From: Comamonadaceae bacterium | GTDB taxonomy: Bacteria > Pseudomonadota > Gammaproteobacteria > Burkholderiales > Burkholderiaceae_C | Length of the DNA stretch: 34,947 nucleotides | Direction of reading: 5' to 3' | Assembly (NCBI GenBank): GCA_027491035.1 | Contig: JAIXWZ010000010.1 | Location: 1 to 34,947, forward strand | In this document: one piece after another, positions 1-7,549 of the stretch | How the letters are laid out: the number at the start of each line of letters is the position of its first letter | Numbering within the stretch: the stretch's first letter is position 1 | The notes under the pieces: generated by a model | The model's database searches: none | The model's input: the letters and a program-made list of their open reading frames with translations, nothing else | Told to the model about the DNA's origin: nothing | Translations under genes and position numbers: made by a program

Positions 1-2177
1 GACGGCACGCTCTGGTCCATCTCGGTGAGAAAGTGCGGGCTGTCACTGGCCCGCGGCGCGGTGTAGTCCATCAGGCTGCCGGTGAGCAGCTGGCCCGTTT
101 GCGCGTCATACACCACCGCCTCGTAGAGCGCCTGGCCGATGCCCTGCACCGCACCGCCATCGAGCTGGCCGCGCACGATGGTCGGATTGACCACACGCCC
201 GACATCGTTGACCGAGACGTAAGCCACCACCGCAACCTCGCCGGTGGCCGGATCGACTTCGACCTCGCACACATGGCAGCCGTTGGGCCAGCTCGGCCCC
301 GACGCGGCGCTGGTGGAGTCCATGAAGATGCGCTGCTCGGGCTGACGCGCCGCCAGCTCAAACAGCCCGATGCTCAGGTCGGTACCAGCCACGCCAAAAC
401 GCCCGGCCGCATACACCACGTCCTGCTCGGAGGCCTCGAGCTCACGCGCGGCCAGCACCTTGCCGTGGGCAATGGTGCGCTCGGCGCCAATCTTCATGGC
501 CGACCCCCCGGTAAACAGCGAACGCGACCCAGCCGAGCCAAAACCGTCGCCACGGTCGGTATCGCCCAGAACCACATGCACCTGATCGAGGGTCACGCCA
601 AACGCATCGACCACCAGCTGCGCCAAGGTGGTGGCGATGCCCTGCCCCATGGGCATGACCGCCGAGAACACCTCGATGGTGCCATCGGGGCGCACCGACA
701 GCGTCACCCGCTCTTCCATCTGGTTGCCGCCGGTCCACTCCAAAAACGTGGCCAGCCCCAGCCCACGCCATTGGCCTCGCCGCGCCGACTCGGCCGCGCG
801 CGCGTCAAAGCCGCTCCAGTCGGCCAGCTTGAGCCCTTGGTCCATGATCGATTCAAAGGCCCCGACGTCATAGACCTGGCCCATGGCATTTTTGTAAGGG
901 AACTGGTCGGGCGCGATGAAATTGCGCCGGCGCAGCTCGATGCGGTCGATGCCTGTTTGGCGCGCCGCCTCGTCCATCAGTCGCTCGATGGTGTAGATCG
1001 CCTCGGGCCGGCCCGCGCCGCGGTAGGCGGCGGTCGACATGGTGTGCGTCATCACCGCGCGGAAGTGGTAATCGATGGTCTGGATGTCGTAGACGCCGGT
1101 CTGCACCCAGGGGCCGATCAGCAGCTGAATGGCCACGCCCGTGCCGGTGGGATAGGCGCCCACATTGGCATCGGAGTGCACGCGCAGCGCCAGCACCTTG
1201 CCCTGGTCGTCGAGCGCCATTTCGGCGCGGGTCTGCAGGTCGCGGCCATGGGTGGTGGCCAAAAACTCCTCGCTGCGATCGGCCAGCCACTTGACCGAGC
1301 GCTTGAGCATGTAGGCGCAGTAGGCGGTGGCAATGTCTTCCGGGTAGGCGCCGGTCTTCATGCCAAAGCCGCCGCCGACATCGCCCACCACCACGCGCAC
1401 GGCCTTGCGCTCCAGGCCCAGTGCGTCGGCAATGCTGTTGCGCGCGCCCGAGGGCATTTGCGAGCTCATGCGCACGACCAGGCGCTGATCGCCCGCGTGC
1501 CAGGACGCCAGCACCACGCGCGGCTCCAGGGTCAGGGCCACCAGACGCTGGTGCGTCAGTTCAAGGCGCACCACATGGGCCGCCTTGGCAAACGCCTGCT
1601 CGGCCTCTTGCGCCTTGCCATGGCGCGCCTCGGCGGCGATGTTGTCGGGCGCCGCTTCGCAGACCAGCGCCTGACCGGCCAGGGCGGCGGGTATCTCGGT
1701 GACGGCCGGCAAGTCCTCATAGTCAATCTGCAGCGCCTCTGCCGCGTCACGGGCCTGCTCGCGGGTTTGGGCAACCACCGCAGCCACCGGCTCGCCAACA
1801 AAGCGCACCCGCTCGTGGGCCAGCGGTCGACGCGCCGGGGCAGCCAGGGCGGCGCCACCGGCGCGGGTGAAACCGGCCGCACCAGCCATGGGTTTGCATC
1901 CGGCCTGCACCATGTCCTGACCCGTGAGGACCAGCAAGACACCGGGCATGGCTTGGGCCGCGCTGGCATCGATCGAGACGATGCGGGCGTGGGCATGGGG
2001 CGAGCGCACAAAGACCAGGTGCGCAAGCGCCGATTCAGGGACCTCGGGCACGGCGGCGCGCAAGTCGTCGGTGAACTGGCCCTGCCCGCGCAGCAGCGCG
2101 TCGTCTTCCATCCGGGCCACGCTGTGGCCGCTGCCAAATCGGGTCGCTTCAATCGGTGCAGAAAAAGGGGCGTTCAC
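1..2177 (-). CDS. Xanthine dehydrogenase/CO dehydrogenase-family molybdopterin-binding large subunit (partial, 3' end outside window)
   Basis: This is the large catalytic subunit of a molybdenum hydroxylase, which hydroxylates an aldehyde, N-heterocycle or similar substrate using water and passes electrons to FAD and Fe-S partner subunits. The frame is open from a GTG at 2177 to the window edge, about 725 codons of the 760-800 usual for the family, so only the C-terminal tail is missing. The start is set by AGGAG at 2183-2187, five bases upstream of GTG. A GGGFGMK glycine-rich motif is visible in the N-terminal half. AYRGAGR lies at residues 384-390, the signature of the 'form II' CoxL-like group rather than true CO dehydrogenase (AYXCSFR). 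GQALYEAVVYD contains Glu686, which sits where the family's catalytic glutamate is expected. No Fe-S or FAD subunit is visible; they may lie beyond the left edge. The substrate cannot be named. A long stop-free antisense frame covers the gene but is a high-GC shadow. Confidence 0.9.
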   Translation of the reverse strand, partial: MNAPFSAPIEATRFGSGHSVARMEDDALLRGQGQFTDDLRAAVPEVPESALAHLVFVRSPHAHARIVSIDASAAQAMPGVLLVLTGQDMVQAGCKPMAGAAGFTRAGGAALAAPARRPLAHERVRFVGEPVAAVVAQTREQARDAAEALQIDYEDLPAVTEIPAALAGQALVCEAAPDNIAAEARHGKAQEAEQAFAKAAHVVRLELTHQRLVALTLEPRVVLASWHAGDQRLVVRMSSQMPSGARNSIADALGLERKAVRVVVGDVGGGFGMKTGAYPEDIATAYCAYMLKRSVKWLADRSEEFLATTHGRDLQTRAEMALDDQGKVLALRVHSDANVGAYPTGTGVAIQLLIGPWVQTGVYDIQTIDYHFRAVMTHTMSTAAYRGAGRPEAIYTIERLMDEAARQTGIDRIELRRRNFIAPDQFPYKNAMGQVYDVGAFESIMDQGLKLADWSGFDARAAESARRGQWRGLGLATFLEWTGGNQMEERVTLSVRPDGTIEVFSAVMPMGQGIATTLAQLVVDAFGVTLDQVHVVLGDTDRGDGFGSAGSRSLFTGGSAMKIGAERTIAHGKVLAARELEASEQDVVYAAGRFGVAGTDLSIGLFELAARQPEQRIFMDSTSAASGPSWPNGCHVCEVEVDPATGEVAVVAYVSVNDVGRVVNPTIVRGQLDGGAVQGIGQALYEAVVYDAQTGQLLTGSLMDYTAPRASDSPHFLTEMDQSVP

Positions 2178-2182
2178 ATTAA

Positions 2183-2187
2183 CTCCT
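2183..2187 (-). promoter_or_regulatory. Ribosome binding site deciding a GTG start
   Basis: AGGAG on the minus strand is five bases upstream of GTG at 2177-2175. No in-frame ATG near it has comparable spacing, so GTG is the likely start of the molybdenum hydroxylase subunit. Confidence 0.7.
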
Positions 2188-2245
2188 GATGATCGGTTCA
2201 ATCTTAGCGGCATCTGGCGGCCGCAGCCTTGCAGGCGCCCTGGCC

Positions 2246-3205
2246 TCAGCGCCGCGGCGCGGGCGTGCCACCGGGCCGGCTCGAGCCCGCCCTTTGGCGC
2301 TCGAGCTCGAGCTTGCGGGCCCGCCGCTGGGCCTCACGCACGGCGGCCTGCTCGAGCCACAGGGCAAACTCCTGCGGCGTCTCCAGCGTGATGCGGCCGA
2401 TGCTGCCGGCGCGAAAATCGTGCAACAGCGCCTCGGCCGCCTTGTGCAAATCAAGGCGGCCGCCGGCGGCAACGGCACCGCGCCGGCGCGCAATGGCCGA
2501 CAGCGCCGAAAGCGCAGCCTCTTCGTCAAGACCCTGGACCTCAACACGGTAACGCTGGGCCAGCAAATCGGGATAGGCCGCCAGCAGTCTGCGCAGCAGC
2601 TCAAGGGCCACCTCCTGCTCGTCGTAGGCGTTGCGGCCGATCGCGCCACTGGCGGCCAGGTGGTAGCCGCCTTCCTCGACCGTGATGCGCGGCCACAGCA
2701 CGCCGGGCGTGTCCCACAAGTAAAAATCATCGTCCAGCGCGATGCACTGCTCGCTGCGGGTGATGCCCGCCTCGTCGCCGGTGCGCGCGGCGCGCTTGCC
2801 CACCAAGGTGTTGATCAGGGTGGACTTGCCCACATTGGGAATGCCGCAAATGAGCACACGCATGGGTCGCGACAGGCCCACGCGCTGGGGCGCCAGATCG
2901 CGGCAGGCCTTGATCAGCCGGCGTGCCGGCGCCGCCTCGCTCGCATCGAGCGCCAGCGCCTGCGTGGCCGGCAAAGCCTGGTGGTGCGCCAGCCAGGCCT
3001 CGGTGCGCAGCGGATCGGCCAGGTCCTGCTTGTTGAGGATCTTGAGCGCGGGCTTGCCCCGGGTCAGCTCGGCCAGCAAGGGGTTGGCGCTCGAGCCCGG
3101 CAGCCGCGCATCGAGCAGCTCGATGACCACATCGATGTCCTCAATGCGCTCGGCAATGGCCTGGCGCGTCAGGTGCATATGCCCCGGGAACCACTGAATG
3201 GCCAT
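2246..3205 (-). CDS. ylqF: Ribosome biogenesis GTPase YlqF/RbgA
   Basis: This is a circularly permuted GTPase of the YlqF/RbgA family, which acts in late maturation of the 50S ribosomal subunit. The N-terminus WFPGHM is typical. The G motifs occur in the permuted order: NKQD (G4, residues 58-61), a DASEA-type G5 (about 87-91), the GIPNVGKST P-loop (G1, 121-129), GITR (G2, around Thr149) and DTPG (G3, 165-168). A C-terminal RNA-binding-like region follows and ends in a basic tail rich in Arg and Pro. The length, 319 residues, is normal. It starts 14 bases after the gshA stop and probably shares its transcript. The Shine-Dalgarno sequence is weak, so translation may depend on the upstream gene. 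The molybdenum hydroxylase gene follows 68 bases downstream with its own good ribosome site and no functional link. Confidence 0.95.
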   Translation of the reverse strand: MAIQWFPGHMHLTRQAIAERIEDIDVVIELLDARLPGSSANPLLAELTRGKPALKILNKQDLADPLRTEAWLAHHQALPATQALALDASEAAPARRLIKACRDLAPQRVGLSRPMRVLICGIPNVGKSTLINTLVGKRAARTGDEAGITRSEQCIALDDDFYLWDTPGVLWPRITVEEGGYHLAASGAIGRNAYDEQEVALELLRRLLAAYPDLLAQRYRVEVQGLDEEAALSALSAIARRRGAVAAGGRLDLHKAAEALLHDFRAGSIGRITLETPQEFALWLEQAAVREAQRRARKLELERQRAGSSRPGGTPAPRR

Positions 3206-3219
3206 GCGACGCGTCCCGC

Positions 3220-4794
3220 TCAGACGGCCCCAACACCGGCACGCCCGAGCCGTTCGGGCGAGGTGTACTGCTGGCGGTACATCTCAAACGGCAAGGAGTC
3301 CAGCGACTCGATGCGCTGCTGCTCGCGCACCGAATCGGCCGACAGGGCGCGCAGCCGGTCACGCTCTTGGGCCGTCAGAGGCTGGGCCATGAAATGCCGG
3401 CGGGTGTGCTCCGAGCGCGAGCGCGCGAAGGCGATGAAGGAGCGGTCAAAGTCTTGGTCGAGCACCTGCAGCACGCGCGCCGAGGGCAGGCCCTGGGGCT
3501 CGTGCAAGGCCGTGTGCGCCTGCTGCAAGGCCTGGGTGTGCGCTCCCTCTAGTGGCATGCCGCGCAGATCCTCGTCAAGGCGCTGGGCGATCGGCTCGCA
3601 GCCGGCCAACAGCTCAAGGCCCCAGTCAAGCAGCCCCAGCTGCGCGCCCCCGCGCTCGAGCATCAGCTCGGGCTCGCGCCCGCGCGCAGCGACCCGGTGC
3701 TGGTTGCGCGCCAGCGCCGCGATCTCCTGCGGACTGTCGGGCGCGCTCGGGGACAGCAGGCAGTGCAGCAAAAAAACGTCGAGAAAGCGCATGGTCGAAG
3801 CGGCGATGCCCAAGGGCTCGAACGGATCGAGGTCCATCAGCCGCACCTCCACATACTCCACCCCGCGCTCGCGCAAGGCGTGCAGGGGGCGCTCGCCGGC
3901 AAAGATGGTGCGCTTGGGACGGATGGTGCCGTAGAACTCGTTTTCGATCTGCAGCAGCGTGGTGGCCAGCTGGTTGTAATCGCCCCCCGGATTGCGCAAG
4001 CCAACGGCTTCGTAGGGCCCGTAGGGGCGCGTCAGCGCATCGTGCAGCGAGGCGGCATAGCCTTCCAGACTGTTGTAGCTCACGGCAAGGGTGGCCTGCG
4101 CATCGCTCTGGTAGCCCAGCCGACCCATGCGCAAGCTGGTGCCGTGTGGCATGTACATGGTCGAGCCGCTCAGCCGCTCGAGCTCGTGCGTGCGGCCCGC
4201 CACGAAGCTCGAGCACACGGCCGGCGACGCGCCAAAGAGGTAGAGCAGCAAAAACGCATGGCGGCGGAAATTGCGAATCAAGGCAAAGTACTGCTCGCTG
4301 CTGACGCCGGGCAAGGACCAGTTGTAGTGGATGCCCGAGATCGTCTGCATGCGCCGGCCGTAGCGGTGGCTCAGGCCCATGCGGTAAACGCTCTTGGCCC
4401 GCCCGACGTTGGAGCTGCCGTAGCGCGCGATCGGAATGGTTTCGTCGGTGGGCAGGGTGCAGGGCATGCTCGAGACCCAAAGCATCTCATCGCCCTGCTC
4501 GGCCAGGCTCTGGTAGGTAAAGCGGTGAAGCTGCGCCAACTCCTGCAAGACCTCAGGCGCGCTGCCATGAGCTGCGGTGATCAGCTCGAGCTGCGATTCA
4601 GAAAAATCGGTGGTGATGCTCGCATGGGTCAGGGCAGAGCCCAGGGCCTGCGGATGCGGGGTCAGCGCCAATTGCCCGTCAGGGCGCACCCGCAAACTCT
4701 CTTTCTCGATCCCTCGGCGCATGCCGCGAAGGCGCTGAGCGTCGAGCCCATCGAGCGCCTGGCGCAGCACCGCCGAGCCGTCCTCCAAATTCAT
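3220..4794 (-). CDS. gshA: Glutamate-cysteine ligase (gammaproteobacterial type)
   Basis: This enzyme catalyses the ATP-dependent joining of glutamate and cysteine, the first step of glutathione synthesis in the cytosol. The 524-residue length and the motifs GIEKESLRV near the N-terminus, TDFSESQLE, SGIHYNWSLP and NLVEVR-like YVEVRLMDLDPF match the E. coli-type GshA family. Two start codons six bases apart are possible, at 4800 and 4794. AGGA at 4802-4805 is one base from the first and seven from the second, so 4794 is preferred. The stop lies 14 bases before ylqF. The gene is unbroken and its codon use matches its neighbours. The glutathione S-transferase-like protein at 19738-20661 is a plausible, unlinked consumer of the product. 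Confidence 0.95.
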   Translation of the reverse strand: MNLEDGSAVLRQALDGLDAQRLRGMRRGIEKESLRVRPDGQLALTPHPQALGSALTHASITTDFSESQLELITAAHGSAPEVLQELAQLHRFTYQSLAEQGDEMLWVSSMPCTLPTDETIPIARYGSSNVGRAKSVYRMGLSHRYGRRMQTISGIHYNWSLPGVSSEQYFALIRNFRRHAFLLLYLFGASPAVCSSFVAGRTHELERLSGSTMYMPHGTSLRMGRLGYQSDAQATLAVSYNSLEGYAASLHDALTRPYGPYEAVGLRNPGGDYNQLATTLLQIENEFYGTIRPKRTIFAGERPLHALRERGVEYVEVRLMDLDPFEPLGIAASTMRFLDVFLLHCLLSPSAPDSPQEIAALARNQHRVAARGREPELMLERGGAQLGLLDWGLELLAGCEPIAQRLDEDLRGMPLEGAHTQALQQAHTALHEPQGLPSARVLQVLDQDFDRSFIAFARSRSEHTRRHFMAQPLTAQERDRLRALSADSVREQQRIESLDSLPFEMYRQQYTSPERLGRAGVGAV

Positions 4795-4801
4795 CGCCAT
4801 G

Positions 4802-4805
4802 TCCT
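4802..4805 (-). promoter_or_regulatory. Ribosome binding site deciding the gshA start
   Basis: AGGA (within AAAAGGA) on the minus strand is only one base from the ATG at 4800 but seven from the in-frame ATG at 4794. The spacing favours the second ATG. Confidence 0.55.
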
Positions 4806-5082
4806 TTTGTGTTTTATCGTTTGGGCACCCGCCTCACCCGCTCGCTTGGCCCCCTATCTTGCCACCGACCGGCCGCGCTTGCTCAGACAGGGCCATCATC
4901 GGCGCTGTTGTCCGCGCCCTGATCCGCTCTCAAACCGGTCACACAGCGCACGGGCAGACAGTGGGCACAAACCGGAACGCGAGCCAGCACACGGGCTCTG
5001 ATCTGACAGCCAAGCCGCGCGCCGTCCGAAGCACAGGGGGCACGCAGGCCAGCAAGATGCGCAAGCAGGAGGCACCCACCTG

Positions 5083-5265
5083 ATGAAAGACCTGCATCTG
5101 CCACCGCCGCATCAGCCGCGCCGCAGCAACGAAAAACGCTCGACGGTCGAACACGACATCGAACGCGAGGAGAACACGCCCACCGATGCGCCCGATGTGG
5201 ACACCCGTCGGCCAACTGAGCCCAAGACCCGCAAGCCCAATTTCTTTCATCCCAAATGGCATTGA
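5083..5265 (+). CDS. Small basic hypothetical protein (60 aa)
   Basis: I do not recognise this gene. It encodes 60 residues, very hydrophilic, rich in Arg, Pro, Glu and Thr, with no membrane segment or signal peptide and probably disordered. The C-terminus reads RKPNFFHPKWH. Support for coding comes from AGGAGG at 5067-5072, ten bases before the ATG, and from codon use like that of the neighbours (CTG, CGC, GAA, CCG, high GC at third positions). It is divergent from gshA and convergent with msrA, 48 bases from the msrA stop. The overlapping minus-strand frames in this region have no good ribosome site and odd composition, so I left them out. No function can be assigned. Confidence 0.5.
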   Translation: MKDLHLPPPHQPRRSNEKRSTVEHDIEREENTPTDAPDVDTRRPTEPKTRKPNFFHPKWH

Positions 5266-5279
5266 GGCATTGAGTTATT

Positions 5280-5315
5280 GAACCCAAGCGCCGCGGGCCA
5301 TGCTGCGCTGGGCTC
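5280..5315. terminator. Possible weak bidirectional hairpin between convergent genes
   Basis: An imperfect inverted repeat (arms around 5280-5291 and 5305-5315, sharing CCCA..GCGC / GCGC.TGGG) lies between the small plus-strand gene and the msrA stop. There is no good T-run on either side, so this is only a candidate. Confidence 0.25.
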
Positions 5316-5862
5316 AAGAGGCCGTCAAGCGCGCCAGCGTGCGGCGCAGCTTGTCGACCTTGGGGCCGACCACATGCATGCAGTAGCCTTGGTAGGGATT
5401 GCGCGCGTAATAGTTCTGGTGATAGGCCTCGGCTGGCCAGTAATTGGCCAGCGGCAGCACTTCGGTGACGATCGGGTCCGCGTAGAGCGCCTGACGCTCG
5501 AGCCGCTGCAGGTACTCGCTCACCTCTTGAGCCTGCTGCGGGCTGTGACAGTAAATGCCGCTGCGGTACTGGCTGCCCACATCGTGGCCTTGCCGGTTCA
5601 AGGTGGTCGGGTCGTGGATCAGAAAAAACACGTCAAGGATCTCCGACAGGCTGATGCGCGCCGGATCGAACTTGAGCTGGACCACCTCGGCGCAGCCGGT
5701 GCTGCCGCTGCACACCGCTTCATACGTGGGCTGCTGCGCCTGGCCATTGCTGTAGCCCGACTCGACCGACAGCACACCGCGCACCTGCAGATACACCGCC
5801 TCCGTACACCAGAAACAGCCACCGCCCAGGGTGATGGCATCGCTCGATCCAACCGCATTCAT
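5314..5862 (-). CDS. msrA: Peptide-methionine (S)-S-oxide reductase MsrA
   Basis: MsrA reduces the S-epimer of methionine sulfoxide in proteins, repairing oxidative damage with electrons from thioredoxin. The 182-residue product carries the GGGCFWC motif near the N-terminus with nucleophile Cys16 (Cys19 follows). Other family features are GYSNG, EVVQLKFDP, FFLIHDPTTLNRQG, DVGSQYRSGIY and a C-terminal YQGYC in which Cys161 may be a resolving cysteine. The start at 5862 is supported by AGGAG at 5870-5874, seven bases upstream; longer versions of the frame reach into non-coding sequence. It is divergent from the YdcF-like gene across 115 bases. Confidence 0.96.
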   Translation of the reverse strand: MNAVGSSDAITLGGGCFWCTEAVYLQVRGVLSVESGYSNGQAQQPTYEAVCSGSTGCAEVVQLKFDPARISLSEILDVFFLIHDPTTLNRQGHDVGSQYRSGIYCHSPQQAQEVSEYLQRLERQALYADPIVTEVLPLANYWPAEAYHQNYYARNPYQGYCMHVVGPKVDKLRRTLARLTAS

Positions 5863-5977
5863 GAGATCACTCCTTGAGGTCTGCCGCATGACAGAGCCGG
5901 CACTGTAGCGCGCCGACAGACTGTTTGCATGAAGAGCGCCGCGTCTGCGGCCTGTCTGCGCCGACAATCGAGCCGCT

Positions 5978-6766
5978 ATGAGCTTGGGCGAACTCAAACC
6001 CATCCTGACCACCTTGCTGCTGCCGCCGGCCGGCCCCGTGCTGGCGCTGGCATTGGGCGCCGCACTCATCTGGAGCGCCGGCAGCAGCGCCTTGCGCCGG
6101 CGCCTTGGCGCCTGCCTGGCGGTGGTGGCCGCGCTGGCGCTGTGGCTGCTCAGCTGCAATGCGGTGGCGGTCTGGCTCGCGCGCACCGCCTTGCCGCAGG
6201 TGCCGGTGCTCGAGCCGGCCCAGGCCAGCGCGCTGCGCGCGCAAGGGGTGCAGGCGGTGGTCGTGCTCGGCGGGGGCGTGCTGCCCGAGGCACCCGAATA
6301 CGGTCAGGCGCAGCCCAGCGCGAGCACGGCCGCCCGCCTGCGCTACGGCCTCAAACTGGCGCGCCAGGCCGGTCTGCCCTTGGGGTTTTCAGGCGGGGTG
6401 GGCTGGGCGGCGGCCGGTCAAGGGCCCTGGCCCAGCGAGGCGCAAGCGGCCCTGGCCATGGCCCGGGAGACGGGCCAAGAGATCCGCTGGCTCGACGGCC
6501 AATCGCGCGACACCTTCGAAAATGCGCAGGCGATGCGCGCTTTGCTGCAACCGGCCGGCGTCTACAAGATCGCGCTGGTCACCCAGGCCTGGCACATGCC
6601 GCGCAGCGTGGCACACTTTGAGCGGGCGGGCTTTGAGGTGCGGCCCGCGCCCATGGGCCTGGTGCTGCCGCGCAGCCGACCTGTGCTTGAATGGCTGCCA
6701 TCGCCGCATGGCTTGCAGGCCAGCACCTGGGTGCTGCGTGAATGGCTGGCCCTGCGGCTGATGTGA
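5978..6766 (+). CDS. YdcF/ElyC/SanA-family (DUF218) envelope protein
   Basis: A 262-residue inner-membrane-anchored protein. Two hydrophobic segments lie at about residues 12-32 and 41-62, followed by a DUF218 domain from about 92 to the C-terminus. The domain shows VVVLGGG at its start, a SASTAARLRYGLKLAR helix, FSGG, a conserved DTFENA motif and LVTQAWHMPRS. Members of this family (ElyC, SanA, YdcF) are linked to envelope and peptidoglycan or lipid-carrier homeostasis, but the chemistry is not settled. The layout of membrane anchors followed by the DUF218 domain is closest to ElyC/YdcF. It stands alone, divergent from msrA and 99 bases upstream of the tetR gene, whose promoter lies in that gap. 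Confidence 0.85.
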   Translation: MSLGELKPILTTLLLPPAGPVLALALGAALIWSAGSSALRRRLGACLAVVAALALWLLSCNAVAVWLARTALPQVPVLEPAQASALRAQGVQAVVVLGGGVLPEAPEYGQAQPSASTAARLRYGLKLARQAGLPLGFSGGVGWAAAGQGPWPSEAQAALAMARETGQEIRWLDGQSRDTFENAQAMRALLQPAGVYKIALVTQAWHMPRSVAHFERAGFEVRPAPMGLVLPRSRPVLEWLPSPHGLQASTWVLREWLALRLM

Positions 6767-6792
6767 GGCCGGCGCCCGCTCGGGCGCCTCGG

Positions 6793-6821
6793 TTGACGGC
6801 TGAGCCGGCACCGGCTACATT
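6793..6821 (+). promoter_or_regulatory. Candidate sigma-70 promoter of the tetR-RND operon
   Basis: TTGACG at 6793-6798 matches five of six -35 consensus bases. It is separated by exactly 17 bases from TACATT at 6816-6821, which matches four of six -10 bases. The start site would fall near 6828, inside the palindrome at 6820-6841 and about 38 bases before the tetR ATG. Confidence 0.6.
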
Positions 6822-6841
6822 AATAACCGGCGGGTCAGTAA
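6820..6841. promoter_or_regulatory. Candidate TetR operator, 22-bp palindrome
   Basis: TTAATAACC (6820-6828), four spacer bases and GGTCAGTAA (6833-6841) form an inverted repeat in which seven of nine positions match. It overlaps the -10 element and predicted transcription start and lies 24 bases before the tetR ATG. TetR repressors of efflux pumps commonly bind such sites and repress their own operon, so the regulator encoded just downstream is the likely ligand. The binding itself is inference. Confidence 0.6.
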
Positions 6842-6865
6842 ATAATTGTCAAATCTCGCCTGTCC

Positions 6866-7549
6866 ATGACCTCCGCCCACCTGCTTGAACGCACTGCGCA
6901 CGCGCCCCGGCGCGAACGGCGCAAGGACGAGCGCCCCGCTGAACTGCTGGACGCGGCGCTGGCGCTGTTTGTCGAAAAAGGCTACGCCGCCACCCGAATG
7001 GAAGAGGTGGCCGCGCGCGCCGGGGTCTCCAAGGGCACGGTGTTTCTCTACTTCCCGAGCAAGCTCGAGCTGTTCAAGCAAGTGGTTCGGCGCAATATTT
7101 CAGGCCGGCTGGGCCTGTGGGACGGCCGCTTTGCCGACTTTGCCGGCTCGAGCGCCGAACTGCTGCGCCTGACCATGCTGCTGTGGTGGGAGCGCATCGG
7201 CTCGACGCCGGCCTCAGGCATCAGCAAACTGATGGTCAGCGAGGGGCAGAACTTTCCCGAGATGGCCGAGTTCTTTCACCACGAGGTGATCGTGCCGGGC
7301 CAGCTGATCTTGCACCGCCTGATTGAGCGCGGCATCGAACGCGGCGAGTTCCGGCCGGTGTGCGTCGAACACGCGGTGCAGGGCGTGGTTTCGGTCATGG
7401 TGTTTCTCGCTCTCTCACGCCACAGCCCCAACGCCTGCACCCAAAACTTCATGACCCTCGACCCGGTGGCCTACCTTCATCACCATGCCGACTTGATCGC
7501 CCGGGGTCTGGCCGTGGCGCCGGCTCAACCCAAGGAAAGTCTGCGATGA
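6866..7549 (+). CDS. TetR/AcrR-family transcriptional regulator of the RND operon
   Basis: A 227-residue DNA-binding repressor. The N-terminal helix-turn-helix domain (about residues 22-70) contains the typical LLDAALALFVEKGY, TRMEEVAARAGVSKGTVFLYFPSK pattern, given here in two pieces. The C-terminal domain (about 85-220) is the variable ligand-binding part and includes WWERIG, ISKLMVSEGQNFPEMAEFF and HRLIERGIERGEF, as in AcrR-like efflux regulators. Its TGA overlaps the ATG of the adaptor gene (ATGA at 7546-7549), so the two are translationally coupled and the repressor is made with the pump it likely controls. The palindrome just upstream at 6820-6841 is its probable operator. The inducing compound is unknown. 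Confidence 0.92.
   Translation: MTSAHLLERTAHAPRRERRKDERPAELLDAALALFVEKGYAATRMEEVAARAGVSKGTVFLYFPSKLELFKQVVRRNISGRLGLWDGRFADFAGSSAELLRLTMLLWWERIGSTPASGISKLMVSEGQNFPEMAEFFHHEVIVPGQLILHRLIERGIERGEFRPVCVEHAVQGVVSVMVFLALSRHSPNACTQNFMTLDPVAYLHHHADLIARGLAVAPAQPKESLR

Noticed and set aside
33..2189. 718-codon stop-free plus-strand frame opposite the molybdenum hydroxylase gene
   Set aside because: Its translation shows no known domain and is Arg/His/Gly-rich, while the opposite strand encodes clear family motifs. Long antisense frames are common in high-GC genomes.
4883..5317. Two overlapping minus-strand reading frames (ending 4939 and 4883) opposite the small gene
   Set aside because: They have no good ribosome site, odd Cys/Trp/Val-rich composition and no recognisable domain, whereas the plus-strand frame has a strong ribosome site.
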